A DNA stretch of 64,000 nucleotides from Actinomycetes bacterium (GTDB taxonomy: Bacteria; Actinomycetota; Acidimicrobiia; Acidimicrobiales; Palsa-688), in contig JAKBBA010000012.1 in assembly GCA_021808665.1 (NCBI GenBank), positions 1 through 64,000 on the forward strand. Reading direction: 5' to 3'. The first letter of the stretch is position 1. Each line of letters starts with the position of its first letter. A model generated the notes under the pieces. The model was not told the origin of the DNA. It searched no databases and saw only the letters and a list, made by a program, of their open reading frames with translations. The translations under genes were made by a program, and so were the position numbers. This document shows, one piece after another, positions 16,571 through 26,917 of this stretch.

Positions 16571-17812
16571 GTGACCCACAAACGCGCGTTCGCTGCGCTG
16601 TTCGTCGGAGCCGGCCTGGTCGCCGGAGCCTGCACAAGTAGCTCGACCAAGACGTCCAGCGCCACGAGTGCAACGACCGCTGCCCCGTCTAGCTCGACCA
16701 CGGCCGGTTCCACCTCCGGCTCGGCACCGAGCATCTCGATAGCCTCTTTCACCCGGGATTTCTCGGCGATGTCGCAACTCAAGAGCCTTGCCGCCCAGGG
16801 CAAGGGCAACATCGCTGCGATCCTCCCCGACACGGTGTCGTCAGCTCGCTACACCGAGTTCGACGCCCCCTACCTAAAGCAGGCGTTCACCGACGCAGGG
16901 TTGACCTCGTCGCAGTTCACGATCCAAAACGCCCAAGGCAGTGACACGACACAGCTGACCGACGCCCAGTCCGACATCGCGTCAGGTGCCAGCGTGCTGA
17001 TCGTCGACCCCCTTACAAGTGGTGTCGGAGCCCAGATCGAGAGCTACGCGAAAAGCCACGGCGTCCCGGTCATCGACTACGACCGTCTGACCCTTGGAGG
17101 TAGCCGCTCGTACTACGTGAGCTTCAACAACGTAGAGGTGGGAACCCTCCTCGGCCAGGGCCTCGTGTCTTGCGTGTCGGCGTGGAACGTCAGCCACCCC
17201 AACGTCATCGTCATGCGGGGCTCCGCCACCGACAATAACGCCACGCTGTTCGCGCAAGGCTACGATGCGGTGATGGCCCCGTACTTCAGCTCGGGAAAAT
17301 GGAGCGAGGTTGCCCAGCCGGCGGGGACCTGGCAGCCGACCAAGGCTCTCACGGAGTTCCAGCAGGCGTACACGGCTAACAAGAGCGCCAACGCTGCGCT
17401 GATCCCCAACGACGAGAACGGGGCTCCAATCATCTCCTACCTGCAGTCGCTGCACATCCCCGCCAAGACGTTCCCGACGACCGGCCAGGACGCCACCCTC
17501 GTCGGCCTACAGAACGTCCTGTCGGGATACCAGTGCGGCACCGTGTACAAGCCGATCTACGAAGAGGCCCAAGCCGCAGCCGCCCTCGCAATGTACCTGA
17601 GGGCCGGCCAGACGCCACCCGCCTCTCTGGTGAACGGCCAGACGGCCGACACCACCTCAAACACCCAGGTGCCGTCGGTTCTGCTCAAGCCTGAATGGGT
17701 CACCCCGTCGAACATGGCCTCCACGGTCATCGCCGACAACTTCGTGACGGCTTCGCAGCTTTGCACCGCCCAGTTCGCTTCGGACTGCAGCGCCGCCGGC
17801 ATCTCCGGGTAG
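16571..17812 (+). CDS. Xylose-type sugar-binding lipoprotein of an ABC importer
   Basis: A 413-residue periplasmic-binding-protein family member. GTG 16571 is chosen because AAGGAG lies about 9 bases upstream and the protein then begins with a short lipoprotein signal ending in a near-consensus lipobox (AGAC, Cys21). A Ser/Thr-rich linker of about 50 residues follows, then a two-lobed sugar-binding fold. VPVIDYDRLTLGG and YYVSFNNVEVG resemble the XylF ligand-binding region, and later VIVMRGSATDNNATLF and LIPNDENG fit the type-1 sugar-binding fold. It should capture a monosaccharide outside the membrane and deliver it to the permease encoded two genes downstream. Ligand specificity is inferred only from the XylF resemblance. 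Confidence 0.9.
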   Translation: MTHKRAFAALFVGAGLVAGACTSSSTKTSSATSATTAAPSSSTTAGSTSGSAPSISIASFTRDFSAMSQLKSLAAQGKGNIAAILPDTVSSARYTEFDAPYLKQAFTDAGLTSSQFTIQNAQGSDTTQLTDAQSDIASGASVLIVDPLTSGVGAQIESYAKSHGVPVIDYDRLTLGGSRSYYVSFNNVEVGTLLGQGLVSCVSAWNVSHPNVIVMRGSATDNNATLFAQGYDAVMAPYFSSGKWSEVAQPAGTWQPTKALTEFQQAYTANKSANAALIPNDENGAPIISYLQSLHIPAKTFPTTGQDATLVGLQNVLSGYQCGTVYKPIYEEAQAAAALAMYLRAGQTPPASLVNGQTADTTSNTQVPSVLLKPEWVTPSNMASTVIADNFVTASQLCTAQFASDCSAAGISG

Positions 17813-17851
17813 CGACGTGGCCGCTACCGTCCCAGGGAGGTGCCTGAAAAG

Positions 17852-18730
17852 GTGAACCTGCCAGCCGATCCAAGCGTCGAAGCCGGACCCTCATCTGCGG
17901 GTCCGGCTTCGGCCGCCGGCCGTTCCGACGGCCGAGTCACCACGGCGTCCAACACTAAATGGCTCCTAGAAACGAAGGGGATCACCAAGCGTTTCGGGGC
18001 GGTCGAGGCCCTCAGCGACGTCAACCTCCACGTTGCGCCCGGCGAGGTGACGGCACTTCTCGGCGACAACGGCGCAGGCAAGTCGACGCTGATCAAATGC
18101 CTCGCCGGTATCCACGAACCCGAGGAAGGCCAGATGATCTTCGACGGCCATCCGGTGCGCATCCGCGGCCCCAAGGTGGCTACGGGTCTGGGCATCGAGA
18201 CCGTCTACCAGGACTTGGCGCTGTGCGACAACTTGGACATCGTGCAGAACATGTTCCTCGGACGTGAGCTGACGAACAGCCGCCTCTTGGATGAGGACTC
18301 CATGGAGAAGCAGGCCCGCCAGACACTCGCCGAGCTATCGGTCACCACCGTACGGTCGATACGCCAACTGGTCGGCTCCCTGTCGGGCGGTCAACGCCAA
18401 GCGGTCGCAGTCGCCAAGGCTGTGATGCAGAACGCCCGCATGGTGATAATGGACGAACCTACCGCCGCTTTAGGCGTAGCCCAGACGGCCATGGTCCTCG
18501 ACCTGATACGGACGCTGAGATCCCGGGGGATCGCAGTGTTGGTCATATCCCACAACCTAAACGACGTGTTCAAAGTCGCCGACCACATCGCGGTGCTCTA
18601 TCTGGGTCGCCTTGCGGTCGAGGCTCCAGTAGGAGCGTTCGACCAGCAGTCGGCTGTTTACGCTATTACCACCGGCCGCTTCGATCCGAACTCGATCGAG
18701 GCCTCTGCGACAGTGCAGGCGATCGAATGA
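17852..18730 (+). CDS. Sugar ABC importer ATPase, single-domain type
   Basis: A 292-residue ATPase with one nucleotide-binding domain: Walker A GDNGAGKS near residue 72, Q-loop YQDLALCDNLDI, signature LSGGQRQ, Walker B MVIMDEPTA and switch VISHN. Classical RbsA/XylG ATPases carry two such domains; this one carries one, so two chains are needed per importer. GTG 17852 is preferred because AGGGAGG ends 11 bases upstream; GTG 17840 would add four residues. The first 35 residues are a Pro/Ala/Ser-rich lead. Its closest relative in the window is the ABC part of the kinase fusion, which shares the DLALCDNLDI Q-loop, making a mixed ATPase pair plausible. Confidence 0.92.
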   Translation: MNLPADPSVEAGPSSAGPASAAGRSDGRVTTASNTKWLLETKGITKRFGAVEALSDVNLHVAPGEVTALLGDNGAGKSTLIKCLAGIHEPEEGQMIFDGHPVRIRGPKVATGLGIETVYQDLALCDNLDIVQNMFLGRELTNSRLLDEDSMEKQARQTLAELSVTTVRSIRQLVGSLSGGQRQAVAVAKAVMQNARMVIMDEPTAALGVAQTAMVLDLIRTLRSRGIAVLVISHNLNDVFKVADHIAVLYLGRLAVEAPVGAFDQQSAVYAITTGRFDPNSIEASATVQAIE

Positions 18731-20049
18731 CCAGATTCTCCGAACCTTCTACCCAAGCCGGCAGCGACGTCTCGGCGACGCAACCACCGGAGCAGGTGGT
18801 TGCGCTTCTCGACCCTGCCAGCGCTGCGGACAACATGCGCGACTACCTGCGAGCGTGGGTGGTGAGGATCAGGAACGGTGAGAGCGGGATGCTGCCAGTG
18901 GTTCTCGGGCTGGTCGTAATCGTCATCATCTTCCAGAGCCAAAAGTCGGTTTTCCTCTCGGCTGGGAACCTCACGAACCTGTTCACCCAGTCCGCGACTT
19001 ACATACTTCTGGGCATGGCAGAGGTGTACGTGCTGCTCCTAGGTGAGATCGACCTGTCGATCGGCTACGTGGGCGGCGTGGCGGGTGTCGTCACCGTCGC
19101 CACGGCAGCGCCTCCTGGTGACCATCCGTGGTGGGTTGCGATCCTCGCCGGTCTGGTCGTCGCGACGATCATCGGGATCATCCAGGGCCTCGTCATCACA
19201 CGGCTTCGGGTTCCGTCGTTCGTTGTGACCCTCGCAGGCCTTCTTGGCTGGGAGGGTGTGCTCATCTTCCTCGCGGACCGCGAGGGCGGCACCAACGGGG
19301 GCGGGACGATCCGCCTGTCGAACAGCATCCTGTTGGACCTGGTAAACGGGAACTTGAGCGTCGCAGCCGGCTGGATAGTACTCGTCGTTGGGGTGGCTGG
19401 CTTCGCTGTGTTCCTGATCGCCCGCGACCGCCACCGGCGTCGGCACGCCTTGGTGGTACCGCCGCTCGGTCTTACGATAGCCAAGATCGTCGCCGTGGCC
19501 GTGGCAGGGTTCGCCGTCGTGGCGATCTGCAACACCAACCGGGGTCGCATCGTCTCCCACCCAGTCCAGGGCGTCCCGTGGGTTGTACCGATAGTCCTCG
19601 GCATTTTCATGCTCTGGACGGCGCTACTCAGCCGGACCCGCTTCGGCCGTTACGTGTACGCCATCGGCGGCAACGCCGAGGCTGCGAGGCGGGCCGGGAT
19701 CAACCTCGGGCGTATCCGCACCGCCGCTTTCGCCTTGACCGGTCTCACGGCGGGTCTGGCCGGAGTGATCCTCGCATCCCAACTCGGGTCGATCTCCAGC
19801 AACGTCGACGGGGGTTCCCTTGTCCTCTACGCCGTCGCAGCTGCAGTCATCGGCGGCACAAGCCTGTTCGGCGGGCGAGGCAAGATGCTCTACGCGGTTA
19901 TCGGCGGCCTCGTCATCGCCACGATAGCGAACGGCATGGGGCTGATCGGCCTGAGTGCGTCGGCGCAGTACATGGTCACCGCGCTGGTGCTACTGGCTGC
20001 CGCATCGGTGGACGCCCTGGCTAGGCGCAACTCGACTAGAAGCGCTTAG
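18727..20049 (+). CDS. Sugar ABC importer permease, XylH-like
   Basis: A 440-residue membrane protein of the RbsC/XylH family with about ten hydrophobic segments and an approximately 60-residue cytosolic N-terminal lead. The family coupling motif appears as YAIGGNAEAARRAGINLGRI near residue 315, where the ATPase docks. A segment around residues 235-245 is Arg/His-rich (RDRHRRRHA), probably cytosolic. ATGA overlap with the ATPase gene indicates coupled translation. Together with the lipoprotein and ATPase it forms a complete importer. A hairpin terminator follows. Confidence 0.92.
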   Translation: MTRFSEPSTQAGSDVSATQPPEQVVALLDPASAADNMRDYLRAWVVRIRNGESGMLPVVLGLVVIVIIFQSQKSVFLSAGNLTNLFTQSATYILLGMAEVYVLLLGEIDLSIGYVGGVAGVVTVATAAPPGDHPWWVAILAGLVVATIIGIIQGLVITRLRVPSFVVTLAGLLGWEGVLIFLADREGGTNGGGTIRLSNSILLDLVNGNLSVAAGWIVLVVGVAGFAVFLIARDRHRRRHALVVPPLGLTIAKIVAVAVAGFAVVAICNTNRGRIVSHPVQGVPWVVPIVLGIFMLWTALLSRTRFGRYVYAIGGNAEAARRAGINLGRIRTAAFALTGLTAGLAGVILASQLGSISSNVDGGSLVLYAVAAAVIGGTSLFGGRGKMLYAVIGGLVIATIANGMGLIGLSASAQYMVTALVLLAAASVDALARRNSTRSA

Positions 20050-20055
20050 CCAGAT

Positions 20056-20098
20056 GACGCCCCGGTGCGAAGCTCATGTGCCTCGCACCGGCGGCGTC
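20056..20098. terminator. Bidirectional hairpin between permease and guaA
   Basis: GACGCC and GGTGCGA pair with TCGCACC and GGCGTC, with a small bulge and a 12-base loop. The stem lies between convergent genes and its right arm reaches the guaA stop codon. Confidence 0.55.
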
Positions 20099-21656
20099 AC
20101 TCCCATTCGATGGTCCCAGGTGGTTTGGACGTCACGTCGTAGGCGACACGATTGACGCCGGGCACCTCGCTTATGATCCGGCTGGACAGGCGTTCTAGCA
20201 CGTCGTAGGGAAGCCGGGCCCAGTCGGCGGTCATGGCGTCGTCTGATGTGACGGCCCGGATGATGATCGGGTAGGCGTAGGTGCGCTCGTCGCCCATCAC
20301 GCCCACGGTACGCACGACAGGCAACACGGCGAAGCTCTGCCACAGGTCACGCGACAACCCAGCCCGGCGGATCTCCTCGGCGACGATGGCGTCGGCGGCG
20401 GCGAGGATCGCCACCCGATCGGGTGTCACCGTGCCGACGATGCGCACGGCGAGCCCGGGGCCGGGGAAAGGCTGGCGCCACACGATCTCCTCCGGCAGGC
20501 CGAGCTCCTCGCCGACCGCCCGAACCTCGTCTTTAAAAAGGTTACGGAGCGGCTCGACCAGCTCGAAAGCCATGTCCTCGGGCAATCCGCCGACGTTGTG
20601 GTGGGACTTGATCTTCGCTGCGTCCTTGGTGCCCGACTCGATGATGTCGGGGTACAGGGTTCCTTGTACGAGAAAGCGGGCGTCGCCGAGGTCCGCCGCT
20701 GCCTCCTCGAAAACCCGGATGAACGTCTCGCCGATGATCTTGCGCTTGCGCTCCGGGTCGGCGATGTCGTCGAGAGCGCCGAGGAATCGGTCTCCCGCCT
20801 TGACGTGGACGAGGTCGATATTGAACTGCTCGCCGAAGGTGGCCTCGACCTGTTCGGCTTCTCCAGCGCGAAGAAGGCCCGTGTCGACGAACACGCACGT
20901 GAGCTGCGAGCCGACCGCCTTGTGGACCAGGGCGGCGGCCACCGCCGAGTCGACCCCGCCCGACAGGCCGCATATGATCCTCTCGGAGCCGACCTGCTCG
21001 CGGATCGCCTCCGTTGCCGCCTCGATCACAGACGTCATCGTCCACGACGGGCGACAGCCGCACACGTCGTAGAGGAAGGCTTTGAGGATCTCCTGACCGC
21101 CGTGGGTGTGGACCACCTCCGGGTGGAACTGCACTCCGTACAGCCCCCTGGAAGGGTCTTCGAGTGCCGCCACGGGGGCGTCGGGGGTGCTCGCCGTAGC
21201 GACGAACCCGGATGGAACTTCGACGATGGCGTCGAAGTGGCTCATCCATACGTCGAAGGCGGGAGGCACCGAGCCAAAGAGCACCGACGGGGCTGCCCCC
21301 TGGGAGGAAACCTCGAGCTGCGTTCGGCCGTACTCGCCTTTGGAAGTCGCAGCGACGGCACCCCCAAGCTGACTGGCTATGAGCTGGGCTCCGTAGCAGA
21401 TCCCCAGTACCGGGATCCCGAGCTCGAAGAGCTCCGGATCGGCAAGGGGGGCGCCGGGCTGGTTTACCGACTTCGGCCCGCCGGAGAGGATTATGCCCGC
21501 CGGGCGTCGAGCAGCGATCTCGGCGGCCGTTACACCTCGAGGGACGATCTCGCTGTACACGTGGGCTTCTCGTACACGCCGGGCTATGAGCTGCGCGTAC
21601 TGGGCGCCGAAGTCTAAGACTAGGACTGGGGACGACGAGGGCTCCGGTTTGGCCAC
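20097..21656 (-). CDS. guaA: GMP synthase (glutamine-hydrolysing)
   Basis: The 519-residue two-domain enzyme converts XMP, ATP and glutamine to GMP. The N-terminal class I amidotransferase has the nucleophile in GICYGAQ (near residue 86) and the His-x-Glu of FHPEVVHT. The synthetase half has the PP-loop [12 protein letters not shown], and the C-terminal dimerisation part ends in KPPGTIEWE, the standard terminus. Length is normal. It lies 10 bp after guaB3 in the same direction. Confidence 0.97.
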   Translation of the reverse strand: MAKPEPSSSPVLVLDFGAQYAQLIARRVREAHVYSEIVPRGVTAAEIAARRPAGIILSGGPKSVNQPGAPLADPELFELGIPVLGICYGAQLIASQLGGAVAATSKGEYGRTQLEVSSQGAAPSVLFGSVPPAFDVWMSHFDAIVEVPSGFVATASTPDAPVAALEDPSRGLYGVQFHPEVVHTHGGQEILKAFLYDVCGCRPSWTMTSVIEAATEAIREQVGSERIICGLSGGVDSAVAAALVHKAVGSQLTCVFVDTGLLRAGEAEQVEATFGEQFNIDLVHVKAGDRFLGALDDIADPERKRKIIGETFIRVFEEAAADLGDARFLVQGTLYPDIIESGTKDAAKIKSHHNVGGLPEDMAFELVEPLRNLFKDEVRAVGEELGLPEEIVWRQPFPGPGLAVRIVGTVTPDRVAILAAADAIVAEEIRRAGLSRDLWQSFAVLPVVRTVGVMGDERTYAYPIIIRAVTSDDAMTADWARLPYDVLERLSSRIISEVPGVNRVAYDVTSKPPGTIEWE

Positions 21657-21666
21657 CGCCGGTTCC

Positions 21667-22830
21667 CTAGTGGCCCATTCCGACGCCCTGCGACCTCTGC
21701 AGGCTTTTTCCCTCGGTCTGAAGGGCGGGAGCGACCATCACTTCAGCTTTTTGGAACTCTTTGACCGTCTCGTAGCCGCATGTCGCCATGGAAGTCCGCA
21801 GAGCGCCGAACAGGTTGAGACGGCCGTCGTTCTCGTGTGCTGGGCCGACGAGAATTTCTTTCAACGTGCCTCTCGTGGCTGTCTTGACGCGGGCCCCACG
21901 GGGCAGGGTGGGATGGAAAGTGGCCATCCCCCAGTGGTAACCGCGTCCAGGCGCTTCGAGCGCTGCGGCGAGCGGCGAGCCGATCATCACTGCGTCCGCT
22001 CCGCAGACGATCGCTTTCGCGATGTCGCCGCCTGTGCCCATTCCTCCGTCGGCGATGACGTGGACGTACACTCCCGTCTCGTCGAGGTGCTGGGCCCTCG
22101 CCGCCCTGGCGTCGGCGATGGCCGTCGCCTGAGGGACGCCGATGCCCAATACGCCTCGCGTGGTGCAAGCGTGGCCGGGCCCGACACCTACGAGCACCCC
22201 GACAGCCCCGGTTCGCATCAGGTGCAGCGCCGCCTGGTACGAGGCGCAGCCGCCGACGATGACGGGAATGTCGAACTCCCGGATGAAACGCTTCAGGTTG
22301 AGCGGCTCTACGGTCTTGGACACGTGCTCCGCCGATACGACGGTCCCTTGAATGACGAAAAGGTCTAGTTCGGCGGCGAGGAGGGCGGGAGCGAACTGCT
22401 CGGTTCGCTGAGGAGTCAGCGAAGCGCACGCCACAACACCTGCTGCTTTTATCTCTCTCACACGTTCTGCGACCAGCTCTGCCTTGATCGGCTCCGAGTA
22501 GATCTGCTGCATCCGGGCGGTCGCCTTGTCGGCATCCAGGTGGGAGATTTCCTCCAGGAGCGGCTCAGGGTCCTCGTAGCGGGTCCACACGCCTTCGAGG
22601 TTGAGAACGCCGAGACCGCCGAGACGTCCGATCTCGATTGCTGTCGCCGGGCTCACGACACCGTCCATCGCCGAGGCCATGAGGGGGAGGTCGAACTGGT
22701 AGGCGTCGATCTCCCATGTGATGTCTACGTCTTCGGGGTCGCGGGTCCTCCTACTTGGGACTATGGCGATGTCGTCGAACCCATAAGCCCGACGACCGGT
22801 TTTGCCTCGTCCGATCTCGATTTCTGCCAC
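21667..22830 (-). CDS. guaB3: GuaB3-family IMP dehydrogenase-related protein
   Basis: A 387-residue TIM-barrel protein of the IMPDH/GMP reductase superfamily that lacks the two CBS domains of true IMPDH. Barrel start [12 protein letters not shown], substrate loop [12 protein letters not shown] with the catalytic Cys, [13 protein letters not shown] and a final [11 protein letters not shown] segment fit the GuaB3 group of actinobacteria and cyanobacteria. Some GuaB3 members have been reported to act as GMP reductases, which would make this the opposing enzyme to the GuaA encoded next to it; the activity here is not proven. A canonical guaB is absent from the window. Confidence 0.88.
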   Translation of the reverse strand: MAEIEIGRGKTGRRAYGFDDIAIVPSRRTRDPEDVDITWEIDAYQFDLPLMASAMDGVVSPATAIEIGRLGGLGVLNLEGVWTRYEDPEPLLEEISHLDADKATARMQQIYSEPIKAELVAERVREIKAAGVVACASLTPQRTEQFAPALLAAELDLFVIQGTVVSAEHVSKTVEPLNLKRFIREFDIPVIVGGCASYQAALHLMRTGAVGVLVGVGPGHACTTRGVLGIGVPQATAIADARAARAQHLDETGVYVHVIADGGMGTGGDIAKAIVCGADAVMIGSPLAAALEAPGRGYHWGMATFHPTLPRGARVKTATRGTLKEILVGPAHENDGRLNLFGALRTSMATCGYETVKEFQKAEVMVAPALQTEGKSLQRSQGVGMGH

Positions 22831-22882
22831 GACCGTCCTCGCTTAGCTGTCGATGTTTGACCATTCAGCGTAGTAGAGCCGC

Positions 22883-23749
22883 TCAGCGAACCCCACCCAG
22901 GGCGACCGTGATAGTTGCGAGGGCGAAGAGGGGGACGGTGGCGATGCAGAATCCTCTCGCAAGGCGACTGGCACGCCACGACCCGTCCATGTCCCCGCGT
23001 CGTGCCCTCGAAGTGCAAAGTAAAGAAAATACCGAAGCCGCTACGCCGGTCGGCAAGAAGAGGAAGATGCTAAGCAGGGAAACCCAGAAGTAGTTCGGCG
23101 GCTCGCCCCGCGTCGCCATCCACGACCTCCTGTCGGGACCGGCGAGCCTGGCGCGCAGGGCGGTCGAGCGCCGACTTAATGTCTCGACGCCTACGGCCCA
23201 GCGTCGACCGGCGGGCGCCTCCGGGACACCACCCGGCGCGCCCCGGCGTGCGCCTGAAGGGCTGTATGGGGGGAATGTGGGAGGTGGTTCGGTCGGAGCC
23301 GGAGATGGGCCAGCGGCCGGCCATTGGCGGGGCGGTGGGGGCCACGCGGCAGACGTCTCCGGCACCGGGGTGGTGGCAGCGACCGCGGTCTGACCTTCGG
23401 CCACAACCGACCTCGGCTCGCCGACGGGTAGCCCCCACGCAGGCCTAGCCTTGCCTGTGTCAACCCCGGCAAAGCCCCGCTGGTCGGCTTCGGCTTCGCT
23501 GACAGCGCCGGCTGCCCCGCTAGCGCCTTGGGCAACTAGCGCCGAAGTTCTGCGCGAAGGGGCCTTCGGGAGCGACTCGGCGCGGACGCCAGCTGCACGC
23601 TGGAGGGCCTCTCCCCTATTGGTCGGCGCACGGACTGCAGGCGGCTCGGGCCTGTCGACCTGCGGGCGGGCTAGTGCTGCCCCGCATCTGGCGCAGGCAG
23701 TATCGGCCGGCCGACCTGCCACGGTGCCACAGCGGGGACAGAAGTTCAC
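22883..23749 (-). CDS. Zinc-ribbon, Pro-rich, CD225/dispanin-like membrane protein
   Basis: A 288-residue protein. Residues 4-23 contain two CxxC pairs (CPRC and CARC), a zinc-ribbon signature. Residues 25-210 are Pro/Ala/Gly-rich and probably disordered. The C-terminal 75 residues hold two hydrophobic segments separated by a short polar loop with GDMDGSWRASRLARGF, the layout of CD225/dispanin-like or DUF4190-like small membrane domains. Function is unknown; a membrane-tethered scaffold or sensor is possible. The GTG start overlaps the Nudix stop (TAGTG), so the two are likely cotranslated. Confidence 0.7.
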   Translation of the reverse strand: MNFCPRCGTVAGRPADTACARCGAALARPQVDRPEPPAVRAPTNRGEALQRAAGVRAESLPKAPSRRTSALVAQGASGAAGAVSEAEADQRGFAGVDTGKARPAWGLPVGEPRSVVAEGQTAVAATTPVPETSAAWPPPPRQWPAAGPSPAPTEPPPTFPPYSPSGARRGAPGGVPEAPAGRRWAVGVETLSRRSTALRARLAGPDRRSWMATRGEPPNYFWVSLLSIFLFLPTGVAASVFSLLCTSRARRGDMDGSWRASRLARGFCIATVPLFALATITVALGGVR

Positions 23750-24396
23750 TATTCCAGATTACCCCCAAGTGCTGACGTTGCCTTCGCGTGTGATACGACA
23801 AGCCCTAAAAGTTCACTGAGCATGCGTGCCGTCGCCCCCCAGACCGTGTCGCCGTGGAGCTCGAAGAACTCGATGCAGCGCTCATCCGAGCCGGCCGGGG
23901 TCCAAACCTCCTGCCTGTAGACCTCGGGTTGGATGAGCTCCACTAGAGGAACCGTAAAGGCCCGTTCGACCTCGGCTGGGTTAGCGACCAGATCGGGCCG
24001 GGATTCGAGCCGGCCCACAAAAGGCGTGATCGGTGCGACGTCTAGAGCCGTCGTCGCCGTCGACAAGCGCCCTATCACCTCGACGTCTCCAGGCGATATG
24101 CCGACCTCTTCGGAGGCTTCCCGGAGTGCTGCTTGGAGGGGGGTTTCCCCGGGATCGATCCTGCCGCCGGGGAACGCCACCTGGTGGGAGTGGGTTCGCA
24201 ACCTGGCAGAGCGCCTCGTAAGTACTACGTTCGCCTGCCCGGCCTCGTCGAAGAGGATGCACGCGACAGCGGCCGGCCTGCGACGCGCTGGTCTCGTGAC
24301 CGTGCCCGTCGCTGGGCTTGCGTTCGACGGCGCAGCTTGGGAGCTCTTCACAGGAGGTTCGCCGCGCCCGCTGAGTGCTGCCCTGACCAAGTCCAC
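23749..24396 (-). CDS. Nudix hydrolase, CoA pyrophosphatase type
   Basis: A protein of about 215 residues with a complete Nudix box, [24 protein letters not shown] read as two parts: GGRIDPGE, then REASEEVGI. It is preceded by [20 protein letters not shown], matching the signature that separates CoA diphosphatases (NudL type) from other Nudix enzymes. It would cleave CoA or acyl-CoA to acyl-phosphopantetheine and 3',5'-ADP. The frame stays open upstream to 24612, but that part has unusual Arg-rich composition and overlaps a hairpin, so GTG 24396 ([12 protein letters not shown]) is preferred. No strong ribosome site marks the start. Confidence 0.82.
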   Translation of the reverse strand: MDLVRAALSGRGEPPVKSSQAAPSNASPATGTVTRPARRRPAAVACILFDEAGQANVVLTRRSARLRTHSHQVAFPGGRIDPGETPLQAALREASEEVGISPGDVEVIGRLSTATTALDVAPITPFVGRLESRPDLVANPAEVERAFTVPLVELIQPEVYRQEVWTPAGSDERCIEFFELHGDTVWGATARMLSELLGLVVSHAKATSALGGNLE

Positions 24397-24462
24397 CGTT
24401 ATAGCATCGGGTCTCCATACTCCCGGCCTGGCCCATTCGGCGCCGTGACCGAGCTTCCAGCG

Positions 24463-24492
24463 GGCGGGCCGCGGTATCTTCTGCGGCCCGCC
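24463..24492 (-). terminator. Hairpin terminator of the small gene at 24495-24653
   Basis: Perfect arms GGCGGGCCGC and GCGGCCCGCC enclose a 10-base loop. The stem starts 2 bp beyond the stop codon of the small leftward gene. Confidence 0.6.
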
Positions 24493-24494
24493 TC

Positions 24495-24653
24495 TCAAGT
24501 CCCGGCGACCTCGCGCTGCGCCAGACTTTCGAGGAGAATACGCATCCCGGCGGTTTTCAGGTTGGACATGACCCGTCCGGGTGGGGTCTCTCCACGCTCC
24601 CACTCCATCCAAGCGTCGAGGAGCTTCGCGGGGTCGGGGGGAGGTAGTTCCAT
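24495..24653 (-). CDS. 52-residue small acidic/hydrophobic protein
   Basis: ATG 24653 to TGA 24495 encodes 52 residues beginning [20 protein letters not shown], continuing [16 protein letters not shown] and ending near LAQREVAGT. Support comes from a GAGGG-like site just upstream, a helical pattern with conserved-looking Trp residues (WMEWERG), and a perfect terminator immediately after the stop. I have the impression that similar small proteins occur next to chaperonin genes in actinobacteria but cannot confirm it. No known domain or membrane segment is present. A soluble regulator or partner is possible; function is unknown. Confidence 0.65.
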   Translation of the reverse strand: MELPPPDPAKLLDAWMEWERGETPPGRVMSNLKTAGMRILLESLAQREVAGT

Positions 24654-24779
24654 GCCCTCAAATCTACGGCAACTCGCGGCGCTGACGGCACCTCCTGAAC
24701 CGACCGGGCGCTATAACCGTATGCACAGCTTCTCGGGGGCTGCGGGCTGGCATCACCGGCGAAGCAGGCGGAGCTCGCG

Positions 24780-24811
24780 CCGAGGGCCGACCCACCTGGG
24801 CCGGCCCTCGG
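24780..24811 (-). terminator. Hairpin terminator downstream of groEL
   Basis: Perfect 10-bp arms CCGAGGGCCG and CGGCCCTCGG with a 12-base loop lie 66 bp beyond the groEL stop. The surrounding stretch 24654-24876 shows no gene. Confidence 0.6.
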
Positions 24812-24876
24812 ATATTTGTCGTCCGGTTTTGCCGATCCGGCGCCGGTGGGTGCCGAACGGCAATGGAGTCCTGGCT

Positions 24877-26526
<1,650 letters not shown>

Positions 26527-26817
26527 TTACTTCACCTTCGCCAGTACGTCCCGGCTGGTCAGGATTAGCAGGTCCTCGCCGTCGATGGTTATCTCAGTGC
26601 CACCGTACTTGGAGTAGACGACCTTGTCGCCCACCTTGATGTCCAGTGGGATCAGCTCGCCGCTGCTCTCAGCGCGACGGCCCGGGCCGACAGCCAGGAC
26701 CTCGCCCTGCTGGGGCTTTTCTTTAGCGGTGTCGGGGATGACCAGACCTGAAGCGGTCCGCTCCTCGGCTTCGCTCGGGCGGACGACGATCCGGTCGTCG
26801 AGTGGCTGCAGACTCAT
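26527..26817 (-). CDS. groES: 10-kDa co-chaperonin GroES
   Basis: The 96-residue lid of the chaperonin begins [18 protein letters not shown] and contains the mobile-loop segment [14 protein letters not shown] that binds GroEL. It ends [15 protein letters not shown]. It is the first gene of the groES-groEL operon, 23 bp downstream of the CIRCE element. Confidence 0.98.
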   Translation of the reverse strand: MSLQPLDDRIVVRPSEAEERTASGLVIPDTAKEKPQQGEVLAVGPGRRAESSGELIPLDIKVGDKVVYSKYGGTEITIDGEDLLILTSRDVLAKVK

Positions 26818-26839
26818 ATCAGTGCGCCTCCATAGGTTG

Positions 26840-26866
26840 TTAGCACTCTCGGGTTACGAGTGCTAA
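26840..26866 (-). promoter_or_regulatory. CIRCE operator (HrcA-binding site)
   Basis: Perfect consensus: TTAGCACTC, a 9-base spacer, then GAGTGCTAA. Known in many bacteria as the HrcA repressor site, it implies heat-inducible control of groES-groEL. It abuts the predicted -10 box. Confidence 0.97.
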
Positions 26867-26894
26867 GACTAGCGGGCGCGTGGCGCTAGTTCAA
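26866..26894 (-). promoter_or_regulatory. groES promoter
   Basis: On the minus strand TTGAAC (-35, 26889-26894) and TAGTCT (-10, 26866-26871) are separated by 17 bp. The site sits directly upstream of the CIRCE arm, so HrcA would block the start region. Confidence 0.6.
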
Positions 26895-26917
26895 CACGCT
26901 TTCACTACTTTGATCGC

